Source of the DNA: Idiomarina piscisalsi
GTDB lineage: Bacteria; Pseudomonadota; Gammaproteobacteria; Enterobacterales; Alteromonadaceae
NCBI RefSeq assembly: GCF_003987095.1
Contig: NZ_PIQA01000003.1
Span: 248,001 to 312,000 of the forward strand
DNA: 64,000 nt
Direction: 5' to 3'
In this document: in pieces, positions 1 to 9,214 of the stretch
Position numbering within the stretch: position 1 is the first letter of the stretch
Layout of the letters: every line of letters begins with the position of its first letter
Made by a program: the position numbers and the translations under genes
Notes under the pieces: generated by a model
What the model was told of the DNA's origin: nothing
Seen by the model: only the letters and a program-made list of their open reading frames with translations
The model's database searches: none

Positions 1-2096
1 TCAGAACGAATATTGACGGCACCTGCATCGTCACGCATTATCGCCTGCGCTTTTTCGCTCAACTGACGTAACACCTGAATATCCGGTCCTGAAAAGCGTG
101 CCTCAATTTTCGCCGGCGTTGCAGGTCCTATTTCGACCCTAATCAGCTTGTCTTCAACGTCAGGGTGAGCGTTTTTTATACGTTCCCGAATATCCGCCAT
201 AAGTGGCGACATCGCCTCTTTGTCGTTTACACGCACCAGCAACTGAGCGTAGCTTTCATAGCTTTTTTCGACCAAATAAGTCAGTGTGAAGCGCGGTGCT
301 CCCTGGCCGACGGTTGTTGCGACCGAAACCACCTCCTGTTTGTCCAGCAAGTAGTCTTCGAGGCGTTTTGAATCCTGTTCGGTATGACGAATGTCCGTGC
401 CTTGTGGATACCATAAGTCCACATAAAACAGTGGCGTAGTAGATGGCGGGAAAAAGGCCTGTTTTACCTGACCAAAACCGACAACAGCTAAAACCAACAT
501 AATGACCATGGCCAGCATGCTAATCACGCGATGTCTCAGGCAAACACGCAACGCACTGCGGTACTTTACATAAAGTGGGTGCTTAAAGGCATCGTCGTTT
601 TCATCGCCAATGTCTTTTTCCGAATATAGCCTATCAGCTAAAAAAGGAATCAAGGTTAGAGCCGTCACCCAACTAAGCAGCAAGGAAATCAGCAAGACCC
701 AGAACAAGCTACCCGCGAACTCGCCAGTGGCGTCAGACGAAAGACCAATTGGTGCAAAAGCGATAATGCCAATGACAGTAGCCCCTAACAGCGGCCATTG
801 ATTTTGTTTGACCACCTGAGTTGCGGCTTGCACTTTGCTCTGCCCACGACGCATGCCGACCATAATGCCGTCAGCAATAACAATGGCATTATCGACCAAC
901 ATACCCAGAGCGATAATCAGTGCGCCTAGCGACACCCGCTGCAGGTTAATATCGCCAAGACGCATAAAAATAAAGGTACCAAGCACCGTTAATAACAGCA
1001 CAGAGCCAATCAGCAGGCCACTTCTAAAACCCATAGACAGCAGCAGCGCTACAACGACAATAGCGACCGCTTCGACTAAATTCAGCAAAAAGGTATTAAC
1101 GGAGTTTTCAACTTCGTGGGGCTGATCGTAAATACGCTCAACGTTCATACCAATTGGCTGAGCATAGGAAAGCTCATTCAAGCGTTGCTCAAGACGCTCA
1201 CCAACTTCCACGACGTTCACATCATCGGCGAACGACAATGCTAACCAAAGCGCAGGTTCACCATTGTAGCGAACCACATGATCAGGAATATCTTTTGTCT
1301 CACGATAAATGTTGGCGACATCGCGCAAGTAAATCCGCTCGCTGGCCCCTGGGTTACTAATGACCAACTTTTCCATGTCTTCGACAGACGAAAACTCACC
1401 ATTGGTAGCAATGCGCATCGATTCTTCATTAATAGTCACACGCCCTGCATTTGCGACGGCATTTTGTGTTAGCAGTAAATTGGCGACTTGCTGTGGCGGT
1501 ATACCGAAATTACCCAGTTGTGCTCGAGAGACCTCAACAATAACCTGCTCCTGACGCTCTCCTGACAACAAGACCTTGCCAACACCCTCAACGAGAACCA
1601 GCTCTCTTCTCAGAAAGTCAGCGTAGTGCTCGATATCTTTGTACGAATAATCGGATCCGGTAATGGCCAGCATCACACCATAAACATCAGAGAAGTCGTC
1701 ACGAACAATAGGCTCGCCTGTGCCTGGAGGAAGTTGACGCTTAGTGTCATTCACTTTGCGTCTAAGTTCATCCCAAATCTGCTCCAGGTCATCCGCTCTA
1801 TAAGTGCTCTTCATCTCCACCGTAATTTGCGACAGCCCGGGCTTCGATATCGAGCGGATATTATCCACGTAGCTCAGTTCCTGAATCGCATTCTCCAGAC
1901 GATACGTGACTTCCTCTTCCACTTGTTGAGCCGACGCGCCCGAGTACGGTGTTATGACCATCGCTTGTTTTATGGTGAACTCAGGGTCTTCCAGGCGACC
2001 CAACTGAGTTAGTGCGACAATTCCTCCGACCAACAACAGCAGAAGAAACATCCAGCTGGTTGTTTTGCGGGTCATGCTATAGCGAGCGATATCCAT
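1..2096 (-). CDS. RND efflux permease (AcrB/HAE1-like), C-terminal part cut by window edge
   Basis: Inner-membrane proton-driven RND permease that would export drugs or other small molecules with the fusion protein encoded just upstream. About 698 N-terminal residues are readable of the roughly 1020 usual in the family; the reading frame runs off the window at base 1. The translation starts MDIARYSMTRKTTSWMF, has an N-terminal membrane segment, a periplasmic porter domain, and the transmembrane motif GMLVDNAIVIADG, the RND equivalent of the proton-relay aspartate helix. Its ATG overlaps the stop of the fusion-protein gene by one base (TAATG), which suggests translational coupling. The substrate cannot be read from sequence. 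No outer-membrane factor gene is visible; it may lie beyond the edge or be a shared TolC. Confidence 0.9.
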   Translation of the reverse strand, partial: MDIARYSMTRKTTSWMFLLLLLVGGIVALTQLGRLEDPEFTIKQAMVITPYSGASAQQVEEEVTYRLENAIQELSYVDNIRSISKPGLSQITVEMKSTYRADDLEQIWDELRRKVNDTKRQLPPGTGEPIVRDDFSDVYGVMLAITGSDYSYKDIEHYADFLRRELVLVEGVGKVLLSGERQEQVIVEVSRAQLGNFGIPPQQVANLLLTQNAVANAGRVTINEESMRIATNGEFSSVEDMEKLVISNPGASERIYLRDVANIYRETKDIPDHVVRYNGEPALWLALSFADDVNVVEVGERLEQRLNELSYAQPIGMNVERIYDQPHEVENSVNTFLLNLVEAVAIVVVALLLSMGFRSGLLIGSVLLLTVLGTFIFMRLGDINLQRVSLGALIIALGMLVDNAIVIADGIMVGMRRGQSKVQAATQVVKQNQWPLLGATVIGIIAFAPIGLSSDATGEFAGSLFWVLLISLLLSWVTALTLIPFLADRLYSEKDIGDENDDAFKHPLYVKYRSALRVCLRHRVISMLAMVIMLVLAVVGFGQVKQAFFPPSTTPLFYVDLWYPQGTDIRHTEQDSKRLEDYLLDKQEVVSVATTVGQGAPRFTLTYLVEKSYESYAQLLVRVNDKEAMSPLMADIRERIKNAHPDVEDKLIRVEIGPATPAKIEARFSGPDIQVLRQLSEKAQAIMRDDAGAVNIRS

Positions 2097-3169
2097 TACA
2101 GCCCCCGTTCGCGTTGCCATTCACGAACTTTCTGGCCATCACGAAGCTGATGGACTCCCGCAATAACAATGGTTTCGCCTTCTTTCAATCCACTGACAAT
2201 TGTCAGGCCATCATTGGTCGCGGTACCGACAACCACTTTGCGCTTTTCAACGGACATGTCTTCCGCCACTACCCACACATAAGACGGCGGCTGCTCTGTA
2301 TTGCTGCCATTAGTAAACACCGCTTTTGTTGGCACCAACATACCGGTAATTGTTGAGCGCAGAACTTGAGCCATATCCACAATGACCGTTGCAGTCATGC
2401 CCGGAAGAACATTCAGGTTGTCGGGTTTAGGCAGAGTAAAAACCACCTCATACGTATTGGTTGCTGGGTCGGCTTGCGAGTCCCATTCCTTCAAGTGAGC
2501 CCTGAATTGGAACTCAGGTGCTGCGTCAAAGCGAATCATTGGTTCATAGTCAGTTTGCTTTTTGACTCTGGCAAACAGTTTCTCCGGTACCTGAATACTG
2601 ACATCAATCGCGTTATTAATTTGTAAGGTGACTATGGGTTGTTTCGGTTGAATATTTTCATAAGCTTCAACCGCTAAACTCGCTATCACGCCATCGAAGG
2701 GGGCCCGTAACTCAGTGTATTTCAGGTTTGCTTTAGCCGTTTCATAGTTCGACTTAGCCACCGCCCGTTGTGACTCAATTTGGTCAAATTGCGCTTCTGA
2801 CATCACACCTTCATTGACCAAGACCTTGTTCCTTTCATACTGAGATGCCGCCAACTCATATTGAGCTTTAGCCTGATCCACAGCAAGTTGGTAATCGGTC
2901 GGGTCAAGACGAGCAATAAGGTCGCCCTGCTTTACTTCAGCTCCCGGACGAACAGGTAATTCCGTAATTTCGCCGGCAACCCGAAATGTCAGTTGCGCAA
3001 CTCTCGCCGCTTCAACCACTCCCGGAAATTCTCGCAATTTTGCGCCATTATTCTCAGTAACGCTCATCAACTTAACCGGACGAGCCTCATCAGTTTTCTC
3101 TGCTTCTGCTGGTGCTTCGCTACAAGCAACCATGAATAACACAAGGGATGTGACAACAAACCAACGCAT
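2096..3169 (-). CDS. RND efflux periplasmic adaptor (membrane fusion) lipoprotein
   Basis: A 357-residue membrane fusion protein that links the RND permease to an outer-membrane channel. A signal peptide ends in a lipobox-like MVAC (Cys at about residue 16), so it is probably lipid-anchored. It has the family order: a split barrel-sandwich/lipoyl domain (VRPGAEVKQGDLIARLD near 75-90 and the returning half near 150-165), a coiled-coil hairpin between them (about 95-145), then beta-barrel and membrane-proximal domains. It is first in the operon with the permease and diverges from a LysR regulator across a 102-bp AT-rich gap. Family assignment is firm; the substrate is unknown. Confidence 0.92.
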   Translation of the reverse strand: MRWFVVTSLVLFMVACSEAPAEAEKTDEARPVKLMSVTENNGAKLREFPGVVEAARVAQLTFRVAGEITELPVRPGAEVKQGDLIARLDPTDYQLAVDQAKAQYELAASQYERNKVLVNEGVMSEAQFDQIESQRAVAKSNYETAKANLKYTELRAPFDGVIASLAVEAYENIQPKQPIVTLQINNAIDVSIQVPEKLFARVKKQTDYEPMIRFDAAPEFQFRAHLKEWDSQADPATNTYEVVFTLPKPDNLNVLPGMTATVIVDMAQVLRSTITGMLVPTKAVFTNGSNTEQPPSYVWVVAEDMSVEKRKVVVGTATNDGLTIVSGLKEGETIVIAGVHQLRDGQKVREWQRERGL

Positions 3170-3211
3170 GCGTATTTTCCTAATGACGAACTATGAATTG
3201 ATAATTAGTTT

Positions 3212-3225
3212 ACTGCACGTACAGT
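3212..3225. promoter_or_regulatory. Candidate LysR-type operator between RND operon and lysR
   Basis: In the divergent intergenic region (3170-3271) the sequence ACTG-N6-CAGT forms an inverted repeat and contains a T-N11-A core, the pattern bound by LysR-family regulators. Its position between the divergently transcribed regulator and the efflux operon is the usual place for an autoregulatory and activating site. The assignment rests on pattern and position only. Confidence 0.4.
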
Positions 3226-3271
3226 TACAATTATATTGAATTAAAATTAAAAACTTAATCAGTATAATTTA

Positions 3272-4150
3272 ATGAATTTATCGCACCTAAAAATGCTTAT
3301 TGCCGTTGCTGAATTTGGCAGCCTGCAAAAATCAGCCGATCACTTAAACCGCACACAATCTGCTGTCAGTATGGCACTGAAAAAGCTGGAAGACAGTGCC
3401 GGGTTTGCGCTATTTAACCGAAGCGGATACCGCCTGCAGCTTACCGAACAGGGACAACATTTTTTGCGACAGGCAGAAGAAGTCGTGCGCCAGCAGGAGC
3501 GTCTGCAGTCACTGACCGAACAACTGAAATACGGTGCCGAGCCTTTATTGACCCTTTGCTATGACCACACCTGCGACAGTAAGTTATGGCTGCCAAGTAT
3601 TGAGCATATACAACAGCACTACCCCGCCACCGAAGTTCACATTGACGGCGAGTCGCAAATGCGGGCCCTCAAGCGTATTGATAATGGATCGGCAGACTTA
3701 GCGCTGTGTCCCTGGCTGCCCTTATTTCGTCAGTACGGCGACTTTGAAACTCTACCTGTCGCACCATTTGAGCTTACTGTCGCCATTGCATCTTCTTTAG
3801 TGGATGACTTCGGACGTATGCCATCCAGCCGACAGGACTTGCTTGAGCTGCTAATGCTAGTCCCTCAAAATTTAGAGATTGGCATTAATTTAGATGCGGT
3901 ACTGCGTTTACCCAGTCAGCAGCGCATAAGAGTGAATGAAGTGAATACTCAATTTGAACTGTTAAAGGCAGGCTTTGGTTGGGGAATTATTCCCCGGCAT
4001 ATTGCCGAAAGTGCACTGGAGTCCGGTGAACTGGTTGAAATAAGCATTCCCGGCTTCATCCAACAAGTCCGTCTGGAAATTCATTTAGTACGTTCCGCGA
4101 ACAGAACATTAGGGCCAGCTGCAAACACAATTTGGCAGGAGTTTTCCTAA
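3272..4150 (+). CDS. LysR-family transcriptional regulator
   Basis: A 292-residue LysR-type regulator, of usual family length. The N-terminal winged helix-turn-helix (about residues 1-60) reads MNLSHLKMLIAVAEFGSL, followed by TQSAVSMALKKLE as the recognition-helix region. The rest is the periplasmic-binding-like co-inducer domain (about 90-290). It is transcribed away from the RND efflux operon, so the likely role is control of that operon; the ligand is unknown. There is no clear Shine-Dalgarno sequence, and a TATAAT lies only four bases before the ATG, so transcript start and translation start may be unusually close. The alternative internal start (Met8) would cut into the DNA-binding domain. 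Confidence 0.9.
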   Translation: MNLSHLKMLIAVAEFGSLQKSADHLNRTQSAVSMALKKLEDSAGFALFNRSGYRLQLTEQGQHFLRQAEEVVRQQERLQSLTEQLKYGAEPLLTLCYDHTCDSKLWLPSIEHIQQHYPATEVHIDGESQMRALKRIDNGSADLALCPWLPLFRQYGDFETLPVAPFELTVAIASSLVDDFGRMPSSRQDLLELLMLVPQNLEIGINLDAVLRLPSQQRIRVNEVNTQFELLKAGFGWGIIPRHIAESALESGELVEISIPGFIQQVRLEIHLVRSANRTLGPAANTIWQEFS

Positions 4151-4173
4151 GTCAGGAGAGCGCTAGTAATATA

Positions 4174-4337
4174 ACCGGCCGCTGAGGGGATGTAAGCGTT
4201 ACGAGTGATGAAGGGCTTTATGACAGAGTGTCGAAGGCCATGGATGGCCTTCGTCAAGCGTTCATGGATGAACTTGCAGCGCCTCTGGCATAAAGCCCTT
4301 TCATTGCTCAAGCGAAACATCCTCTCAGCGGCCGGTA
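4174..4337. repeat. Nested inverted-repeat element (about 164 bp) between convergent genes
   Basis: Outer arms 4174-4193 (ACCGGCCGCTGAGGGGATGT) and 4318-4337 are inverted copies with one mismatch. An inner arm, AAGGGCTTTATG at 4211-4222, pairs perfectly with 4289-4300. Inside these are two more perfect hairpins: CGAAGGCCAT-GG-ATGGCCTTCG at 4232-4253 and GTTCAT-GG-ATGAAC at 4260-4273. As RNA or extruded DNA it would fold into a long stem with two side hairpins. It fills nearly the whole gap between lysR and the cusA-like gene and carries no reading frame of note. It could be a dispersed intergenic repeat, a MITE-like element or a bidirectional transcription-end structure. No second copy was seen in this window. 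Confidence 0.8.
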
Positions 4338-4346
4338 TTCCCTAAG

Positions 4347-7300
4347 CTATTTCCTCCCAAGATAAAACACAGCAGGAATAAGCAACATAGACACCAATGG
4401 AGCCAAAATCATGCCGCCAACCATTGGCGCGGCAATGCGCTGCATGACCTCATTACCAATACCGCTACCCAGCATAATCGGCAGGAGCCCAATTACAATG
4501 GTTGCTACCGTCATCGCTTTGGGACGCACTCGTAACACAGCCCCTTCAACAATTGCGGACTCCAGCTGTTCACGCTTTTCACCAACGCCTTTCCAGGCAT
4601 TATTTAAGTAAAGCAGCATCACTACGCCAAATTCAGCGGCAACGCCAGCAAGGGCGATCATACCCACAATAACCGCCAGTGACAGGTTGTAGTCCAGCCA
4701 GTACAGCAGCCACAAGCTGCCTGTTAACGCCAGAGGCAAGGTGGCAATAACCAACAAGGCCTGACTCATGGAGCGGAACGTCAAATACAGCAGTATCAGA
4801 ATCAATGCTAACGTTAGCGGAATAATCTCTTTCAGATCAGCTTCGACTTGCTGCATGGCCTGGTACTGCCCAGTCCAACTCCAGTTATAACCGGTTGGCA
4901 TTTTCAGTTGGCTAAGCTCATCGCTGACTGCAGCGATATACTCACTGACCGTCACTCCGGCCGCAGGCTCAATGAATACCCAACTGCTTAAACGGGCATT
5001 TTCACTTTTTAGCACGGCAGGTCCTGAGCTTAGCTCAACCGTTGCCACATCCGACAACGTTAGCCAGCGTCCATCCGCTCTAATAGGCAGCTCACGCAAT
5101 TTATCAATATGGTCACGAGCATCACGCGGATAACGCAAGTTAATCGGAAAACGCTCATTGCCCTGCACTGAAGTCGCTATATTTGCCCCGCCAATGGCCT
5201 GAGTCAGATGCTTTTGTATGTCAGCTTGTGTTAAACCGAAACGAGCTGCCTCACGCAGTCTTGGAGTCACTTCAATATAGCGTCCATCAGCGGCGCGCTC
5301 CGCAATAACCGATGCGGTTTCTTCTCGCTCCGCTAGACGCTTTTCAATATCGGTTGCCAACGTTTGTATTTCGCCGAACTCGGCCCCGCTCACCTTTATG
5401 GCCAACGGTGTTTTAACTCCCGTTGCCAACATTTCTATGCGTGTTCTTATGGGCATGACCCAGGCATTTGTCAGCCCCGGAATCTGAACGGTGTCATCCA
5501 GTTCCTCAATGATGTCATCCACCGTTTTACCTTCAGGCCATTCCGACTCCGGCGTTAGGGTAATACTGGTTTCAATCATAGTTAACGGTGCCGGATCCGT
5601 CGCGGTATCAGCGCGTCCGATTTTGCCAAAAACACGTTCAACTTGCGGATGCTGGGCTATCAACTCGTCGGTTTGTTGAAGCAGCTCTCCTGCTTCGTTA
5701 ACGCTAATACCCGGCAAGGTTGTCGGCATATACATTAAGTCGCCTTCATACAACGGCGGCATGAGTTCATAATCAAGCTTCTGCCACGGGTACCAAGCCG
5801 TTGCTGTAACAGCAACACACAAAATGATAAGCACTTTCGGCCAGCGCAGCGTAAAATTTAAAAACGGTCGATAAAGCCAAATAAGCCCTCGCGTTAACGG
5901 GTTGGCGTTTTCCGACGGAATTTTGCCTCTGACTAATAGCGCAATAAGTACGGGAATGAGTGTTACCGCCAGAATAGAGGCGGCCCCCATCGCTAGTGTT
6001 TTGGTATAAGCCAGGGGCTCAAACAACCTGCCCTGCTGACCTTGCAACGCAAACACCGGAATAAAACTGACCGTTATAACCAACAATGAGAAGAATAATG
6101 ATGGCCCGACTTCGCTGCAGGCGTCAGTGATAAGACGCCAACGCTGGGCTCCTTTTGCAGGCTGTTTATGCTGCTCCTGATACGAATACAAATGCTTGTG
6201 CGCATTTTCTATCATGACAATAGCTGCATCGACCAACGCACCAATGGCAATCGCAATACCGCCCAAACTCATTATATTGGCGCTGATACCCAGCCCATTC
6301 ATTATCCAAATAGCGAGAAGAACCGATAGTGGCAAGCTAATCACCGCCACTAACGCTGAGCGTGCATGCCATAAAAACAGCACACAAACGATAGCCACCA
6401 ATGCCATTTCTTCAATCAGCTTTGAGGTTAGATTGTCGACCGATGCCTGAATCAGCTGCGATCGATCGTAGGTCGTGACAAGCTCAACGCCTTCGGGTAG
6501 CCCCTGTTTTAACTCATCGAGTTTCGCTTTGACGTTATCAATGGTCTGCAATGCGTTCGCTCCGTAACGCATCACCACAATTCCGCCAACCACTTCACCC
6601 TCGCCATCTAAATCAGCAACGCCCCGGCGCACCTGCGGCCCTAAACGAACGTCCGCTATATCTTCCAGTAGCAACACGCCGTCATTCGCCGAACGCTTCA
6701 TTAGTGGTAGCTTGCGTAAGTCCTCAATAGACTGAATATAACCAAGCCCGCGTACCATATACTCAGCTTCTGCCATTTCCACGACAGAGCCGCCGACTTC
6801 AGCATTGGCTTGCTGAATAGCGCGCTCAATGTCAGTCAGTGTTAATTCATACTGATGCAGTTTGCTGGGTTCAACAACGACCTGGTAAGTCTCCACCATG
6901 CCGCCGACCCGTGCGACTTCAGCGACGCCTTCCACACTTTGCAGTTCTTGCTGAAGGAACCAGTTTTGCAGTCGCGTGAGCTCACCGAGGTTATGTTCAC
7001 CGCTTTTATCAACCAATGCGTACTGGTAAATCCAACCAACACCAGTGGCATCAGGGCCCAGGCTTGGCTGAACGTCCGCAGGCAGCTGACTTTTAGCCTG
7101 GTCTAAATACTCAATAACCCGGCTTCTTGCCCAGTAAGGGTCAGTTCCTTCTTCAAAAATGACGTATACATAAGAATCGCCAAAAAAAGAAAAGCCACGT
7201 ACAGACTTTGTGTTGGGCACTGACAACATCACGCTGGAAAGCGGATAAGTGACCTGCTCTTCGACCACCGCAGGCGCTTGTCCCGGGTAATTTGTTTTGA

Positions 7301-7445
7301 CAATAACCTGCACATCAGACAAGTCTGGTATCGCGTCCAGCTTCGTTTCCTTGAGCGACTGCCAGGCCAAATAACTGAGTGATGCAAATAACAACAGCAC
7401 CAACAAAGGGTTACGCAATGATGCCTGTATGATTCGGGTAAGCAT
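4347..7445 (-). CDS. cusA: CusA-like heavy-metal efflux RND permease
   Basis: A 1032-residue inner-membrane RND permease of the heavy-metal (HME) subfamily, expected to export Cu(I)/Ag(I) or a related cation from the periplasm. Features include an N-terminal membrane segment followed by KLDAIPDLSDVQVIVKTNYP, the HME signature; IAIGALVDAAIVMIENAH in the proton-relay helix; RIEMLATGVKTPLAIKVSG, which resembles the CusA segment containing a metal-binding Met; and GVAAEFGVVMLLYL near the C terminus. The match to CusA from memory is strong along the whole length. Its ATG overlaps the stop of the cusB-like gene (TAATG). The exact metal is inferred, not shown. Confidence 0.92.
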   Translation of the reverse strand: MLTRIIQASLRNPLLVLLLFASLSYLAWQSLKETKLDAIPDLSDVQVIVKTNYPGQAPAVVEEQVTYPLSSVMLSVPNTKSVRGFSFFGDSYVYVIFEEGTDPYWARSRVIEYLDQAKSQLPADVQPSLGPDATGVGWIYQYALVDKSGEHNLGELTRLQNWFLQQELQSVEGVAEVARVGGMVETYQVVVEPSKLHQYELTLTDIERAIQQANAEVGGSVVEMAEAEYMVRGLGYIQSIEDLRKLPLMKRSANDGVLLLEDIADVRLGPQVRRGVADLDGEGEVVGGIVVMRYGANALQTIDNVKAKLDELKQGLPEGVELVTTYDRSQLIQASVDNLTSKLIEEMALVAIVCVLFLWHARSALVAVISLPLSVLLAIWIMNGLGISANIMSLGGIAIAIGALVDAAIVMIENAHKHLYSYQEQHKQPAKGAQRWRLITDACSEVGPSLFFSLLVITVSFIPVFALQGQQGRLFEPLAYTKTLAMGAASILAVTLIPVLIALLVRGKIPSENANPLTRGLIWLYRPFLNFTLRWPKVLIILCVAVTATAWYPWQKLDYELMPPLYEGDLMYMPTTLPGISVNEAGELLQQTDELIAQHPQVERVFGKIGRADTATDPAPLTMIETSITLTPESEWPEGKTVDDIIEELDDTVQIPGLTNAWVMPIRTRIEMLATGVKTPLAIKVSGAEFGEIQTLATDIEKRLAEREETASVIAERAADGRYIEVTPRLREAARFGLTQADIQKHLTQAIGGANIATSVQGNERFPINLRYPRDARDHIDKLRELPIRADGRWLTLSDVATVELSSGPAVLKSENARLSSWVFIEPAAGVTVSEYIAAVSDELSQLKMPTGYNWSWTGQYQAMQQVEADLKEIIPLTLALILILLYLTFRSMSQALLVIATLPLALTGSLWLLYWLDYNLSLAVIVGMIALAGVAAEFGVVMLLYLNNAWKGVGEKREQLESAIVEGAVLRVRPKAMTVATIVIGLLPIMLGSGIGNEVMQRIAAPMVGGMILAPLVSMLLIPAVFYLGRK

Positions 7446-8764
7446 TAGTGACCTCCATGTTCATCAGACATGGCAGGTGCTTTTTCGCCGCTTGGCTGTA
7501 GCCCTCGTAGTGAGGCTTCAGAGTCTAAAAGGAACTGGCCGTTAGTAACCACTTGCTCACCGTCAGCAAGGCCCGACTTAACCACAACATCATCCCCCAC
7601 CCGAAGGCCAGTCTTCACTTCTTTGACAGCAAACTCCTGGTCAGCAACCTGCACTAACACGCGGCTATTTTGAGCGGTGGTAATTAAGCTTTGGACCGGA
7701 ATCACCAGGGCATTTTTTACTGGTGACAGCTCTACATGACCGGTTGCCCATAGTCCCTCGCGAAGGCTATCTATAGAGCTATCAATCGGCACACGCGCGG
7801 TAAGTGTTTGAGTCTGAGGGTCTATTTGCGGGTAAATGTAGTCAATGTTATTCATCCAGTGACCACTCACCTGATCGGAACTTAAATGAACCATTTGACC
7901 GACACTAAGCTGGTCGGCGTAGCGCGCAGGTATATCCAGCATAAACCACAATTGCTTGTCGTCAGTAATAGTCATTAATTCCAATCCGGGATTCACATAC
8001 ATGCCCTGCTGAATATTGAGTTCGGTGATATAACCCGATTGCGGCGCATAATAATCCACCTGGTAGGACGCTTGTTTCGTTTGTTCCAGCTCGCTAATTT
8101 GCTGCTCATTCATACCAAGTAGCAGTAAACGCTGTTTACCACGACGCTTAAATTGTCGCTGGCTCTCGGCGTTACCTACCTCGTTAATTGAATTTAGAAG
8201 CTGGAGATAATCATCTTGAGCGACAACTAAGTCAGGTGCATACACGCGGTAAAGCTTTTCACCCTTTTCCACCCACTGACCTTCAACATCAGCATAAAGC
8301 TCTTCCACCCATCCTTCAGCGCGAGAGTGCACATGATACTTGGCAGACTGTTGCCAACGTACTTGGGCCTGAGCCGTGAGCATTGGTTGCAGATCTTTAC
8401 GGGTTGCTTTAGCAGTGGTGACACGTATCGCCTGTTGCTGTGCTTTAGGCACATGAAAGCTCTTTTCTGAGGACGTTTCGCTCATGTCGTGTTCACTATG
8501 AGCGTCCTCTGTCGATTGAGGATCCTGCTTTTTCTCTCGCTCAACCAGATCCATACCGCATATAGGACAAGTGCCAGGTTCATCTTTAACAATTTGGCTG
8601 TGCATTGGGCACACGTATTCCGTTTCAGCATCAAATGAACTCGCGTCATTTTCTTGCTGACTCTGGTGCTGATGTTCGCTGTGATCTTGCAACGTAAGCG
8701 CCGGTGAGCTAAACGCAGAGGTACTAAAAACCAGCGCAATAAGCGCTAACAATAAAACTCGCAT
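7445..8764 (-). CDS. cusB: CusB-like periplasmic adaptor with heavy-metal-binding domain
   Basis: A 439-residue periplasmic fusion protein partnering the CusA-like permease. After a signal peptide (about 1-19) and a His-rich stretch it carries the short heavy-metal-binding domain [20 protein letters not shown] (about 50-70, ending CGMDLV), with a CPMH and a CPICGM motif. A CusB-type body follows: barrel-sandwich, helical hairpin (about 160-225) and beta-barrel domains. The C-terminal tail is His/Met-containing (MSDEHGGH). It is coupled to cusA by a one-base overlap and lies 59 bp downstream of the small Cys/His/Met-rich gene. No CusC-type channel or CusF-type chaperone gene is adjacent. Confidence 0.92.
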   Translation of the reverse strand: MRVLLLALIALVFSTSAFSSPALTLQDHSEHQHQSQQENDASSFDAETEYVCPMHSQIVKDEPGTCPICGMDLVEREKKQDPQSTEDAHSEHDMSETSSEKSFHVPKAQQQAIRVTTAKATRKDLQPMLTAQAQVRWQQSAKYHVHSRAEGWVEELYADVEGQWVEKGEKLYRVYAPDLVVAQDDYLQLLNSINEVGNAESQRQFKRRGKQRLLLLGMNEQQISELEQTKQASYQVDYYAPQSGYITELNIQQGMYVNPGLELMTITDDKQLWFMLDIPARYADQLSVGQMVHLSSDQVSGHWMNNIDYIYPQIDPQTQTLTARVPIDSSIDSLREGLWATGHVELSPVKNALVIPVQSLITTAQNSRVLVQVADQEFAVKEVKTGLRVGDDVVVKSGLADGEQVVTNGQFLLDSEASLRGLQPSGEKAPAMSDEHGGH

Positions 8765-8823
8765 GGGTTACCACCTAATCATTCTGACAACAAATTCTGC
8801 TTCTTATGAAGCGGGCATAAAGC

Positions 8824-9204
8824 TTATACCGTTGTCAGTTTAGGCGGCCTGATTAAGCGTTCGGTGCGTTGCCACAAGGACAACTCGCTCATTGAGTAGT
8901 TTTGAGTAGGATGTGTACTGCCAATAAAATTAAAGACATTCGTTAAACCAATTTGGCCAGCACAATGTTGTTCACAATGCTGGCAAAATGAGCTTTCCTC
9001 GTCGCAGTTTTTTTGCTGCTCGGCCATATCCATATCAGCGTCATCACAACAGTCATGTTGCTGCATACTATGTTCCGGCAACATAGTGTGCTCTGAAGAA
9101 GCGCTAACGGCATCCGACATTGGCATAGCATGTGCCATTGGTGAGGAATAGTTCCCCACCAAAAGCACAGTTATTAATGTCAAAATTACCGTTAGCGTTT
9201 TCAT
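8824..9204 (-). CDS. Small exported Cys/His/Met-rich protein, likely metal-binding
   Basis: A 126-residue protein I cannot name with certainty. A signal peptide (about 1-26, cleavage after AHA) is followed by a segment rich in Met, His and Cys: HDCCDDADMDM, then FCQHCEQHCAG, six Cys in all. The C terminus ends RLIRPPKL, a tail I associate with small CopL/DUF2946-like proteins encoded near copper efflux genes (recollection, not a search). It lies directly upstream of the cusB-like gene and 10 bp after the pepO stop, on the same strand. Periplasmic metal binding or sensing is the natural inference. Six Cys would need reduction or metal loading in the periplasm. The start has a poor Shine-Dalgarno sequence. 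Confidence 0.75.
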   Translation of the reverse strand: MKTLTVILTLITVLLVGNYSSPMAHAMPMSDAVSASSEHTMLPEHSMQQHDCCDDADMDMAEQQKNCDEESSFCQHCEQHCAGQIGLTNVFNFIGSTHPTQNYSMSELSLWQRTERLIRPPKLTTV

Positions 9205-9214
9205 AAAGTGAATA

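Noticed and set aside
4151-4346. Insertion sequence remnant
   Set aside because: There is an inverted-repeat structure but no transposase fragment and no clear target duplication visible, so it is listed as a repeat only.
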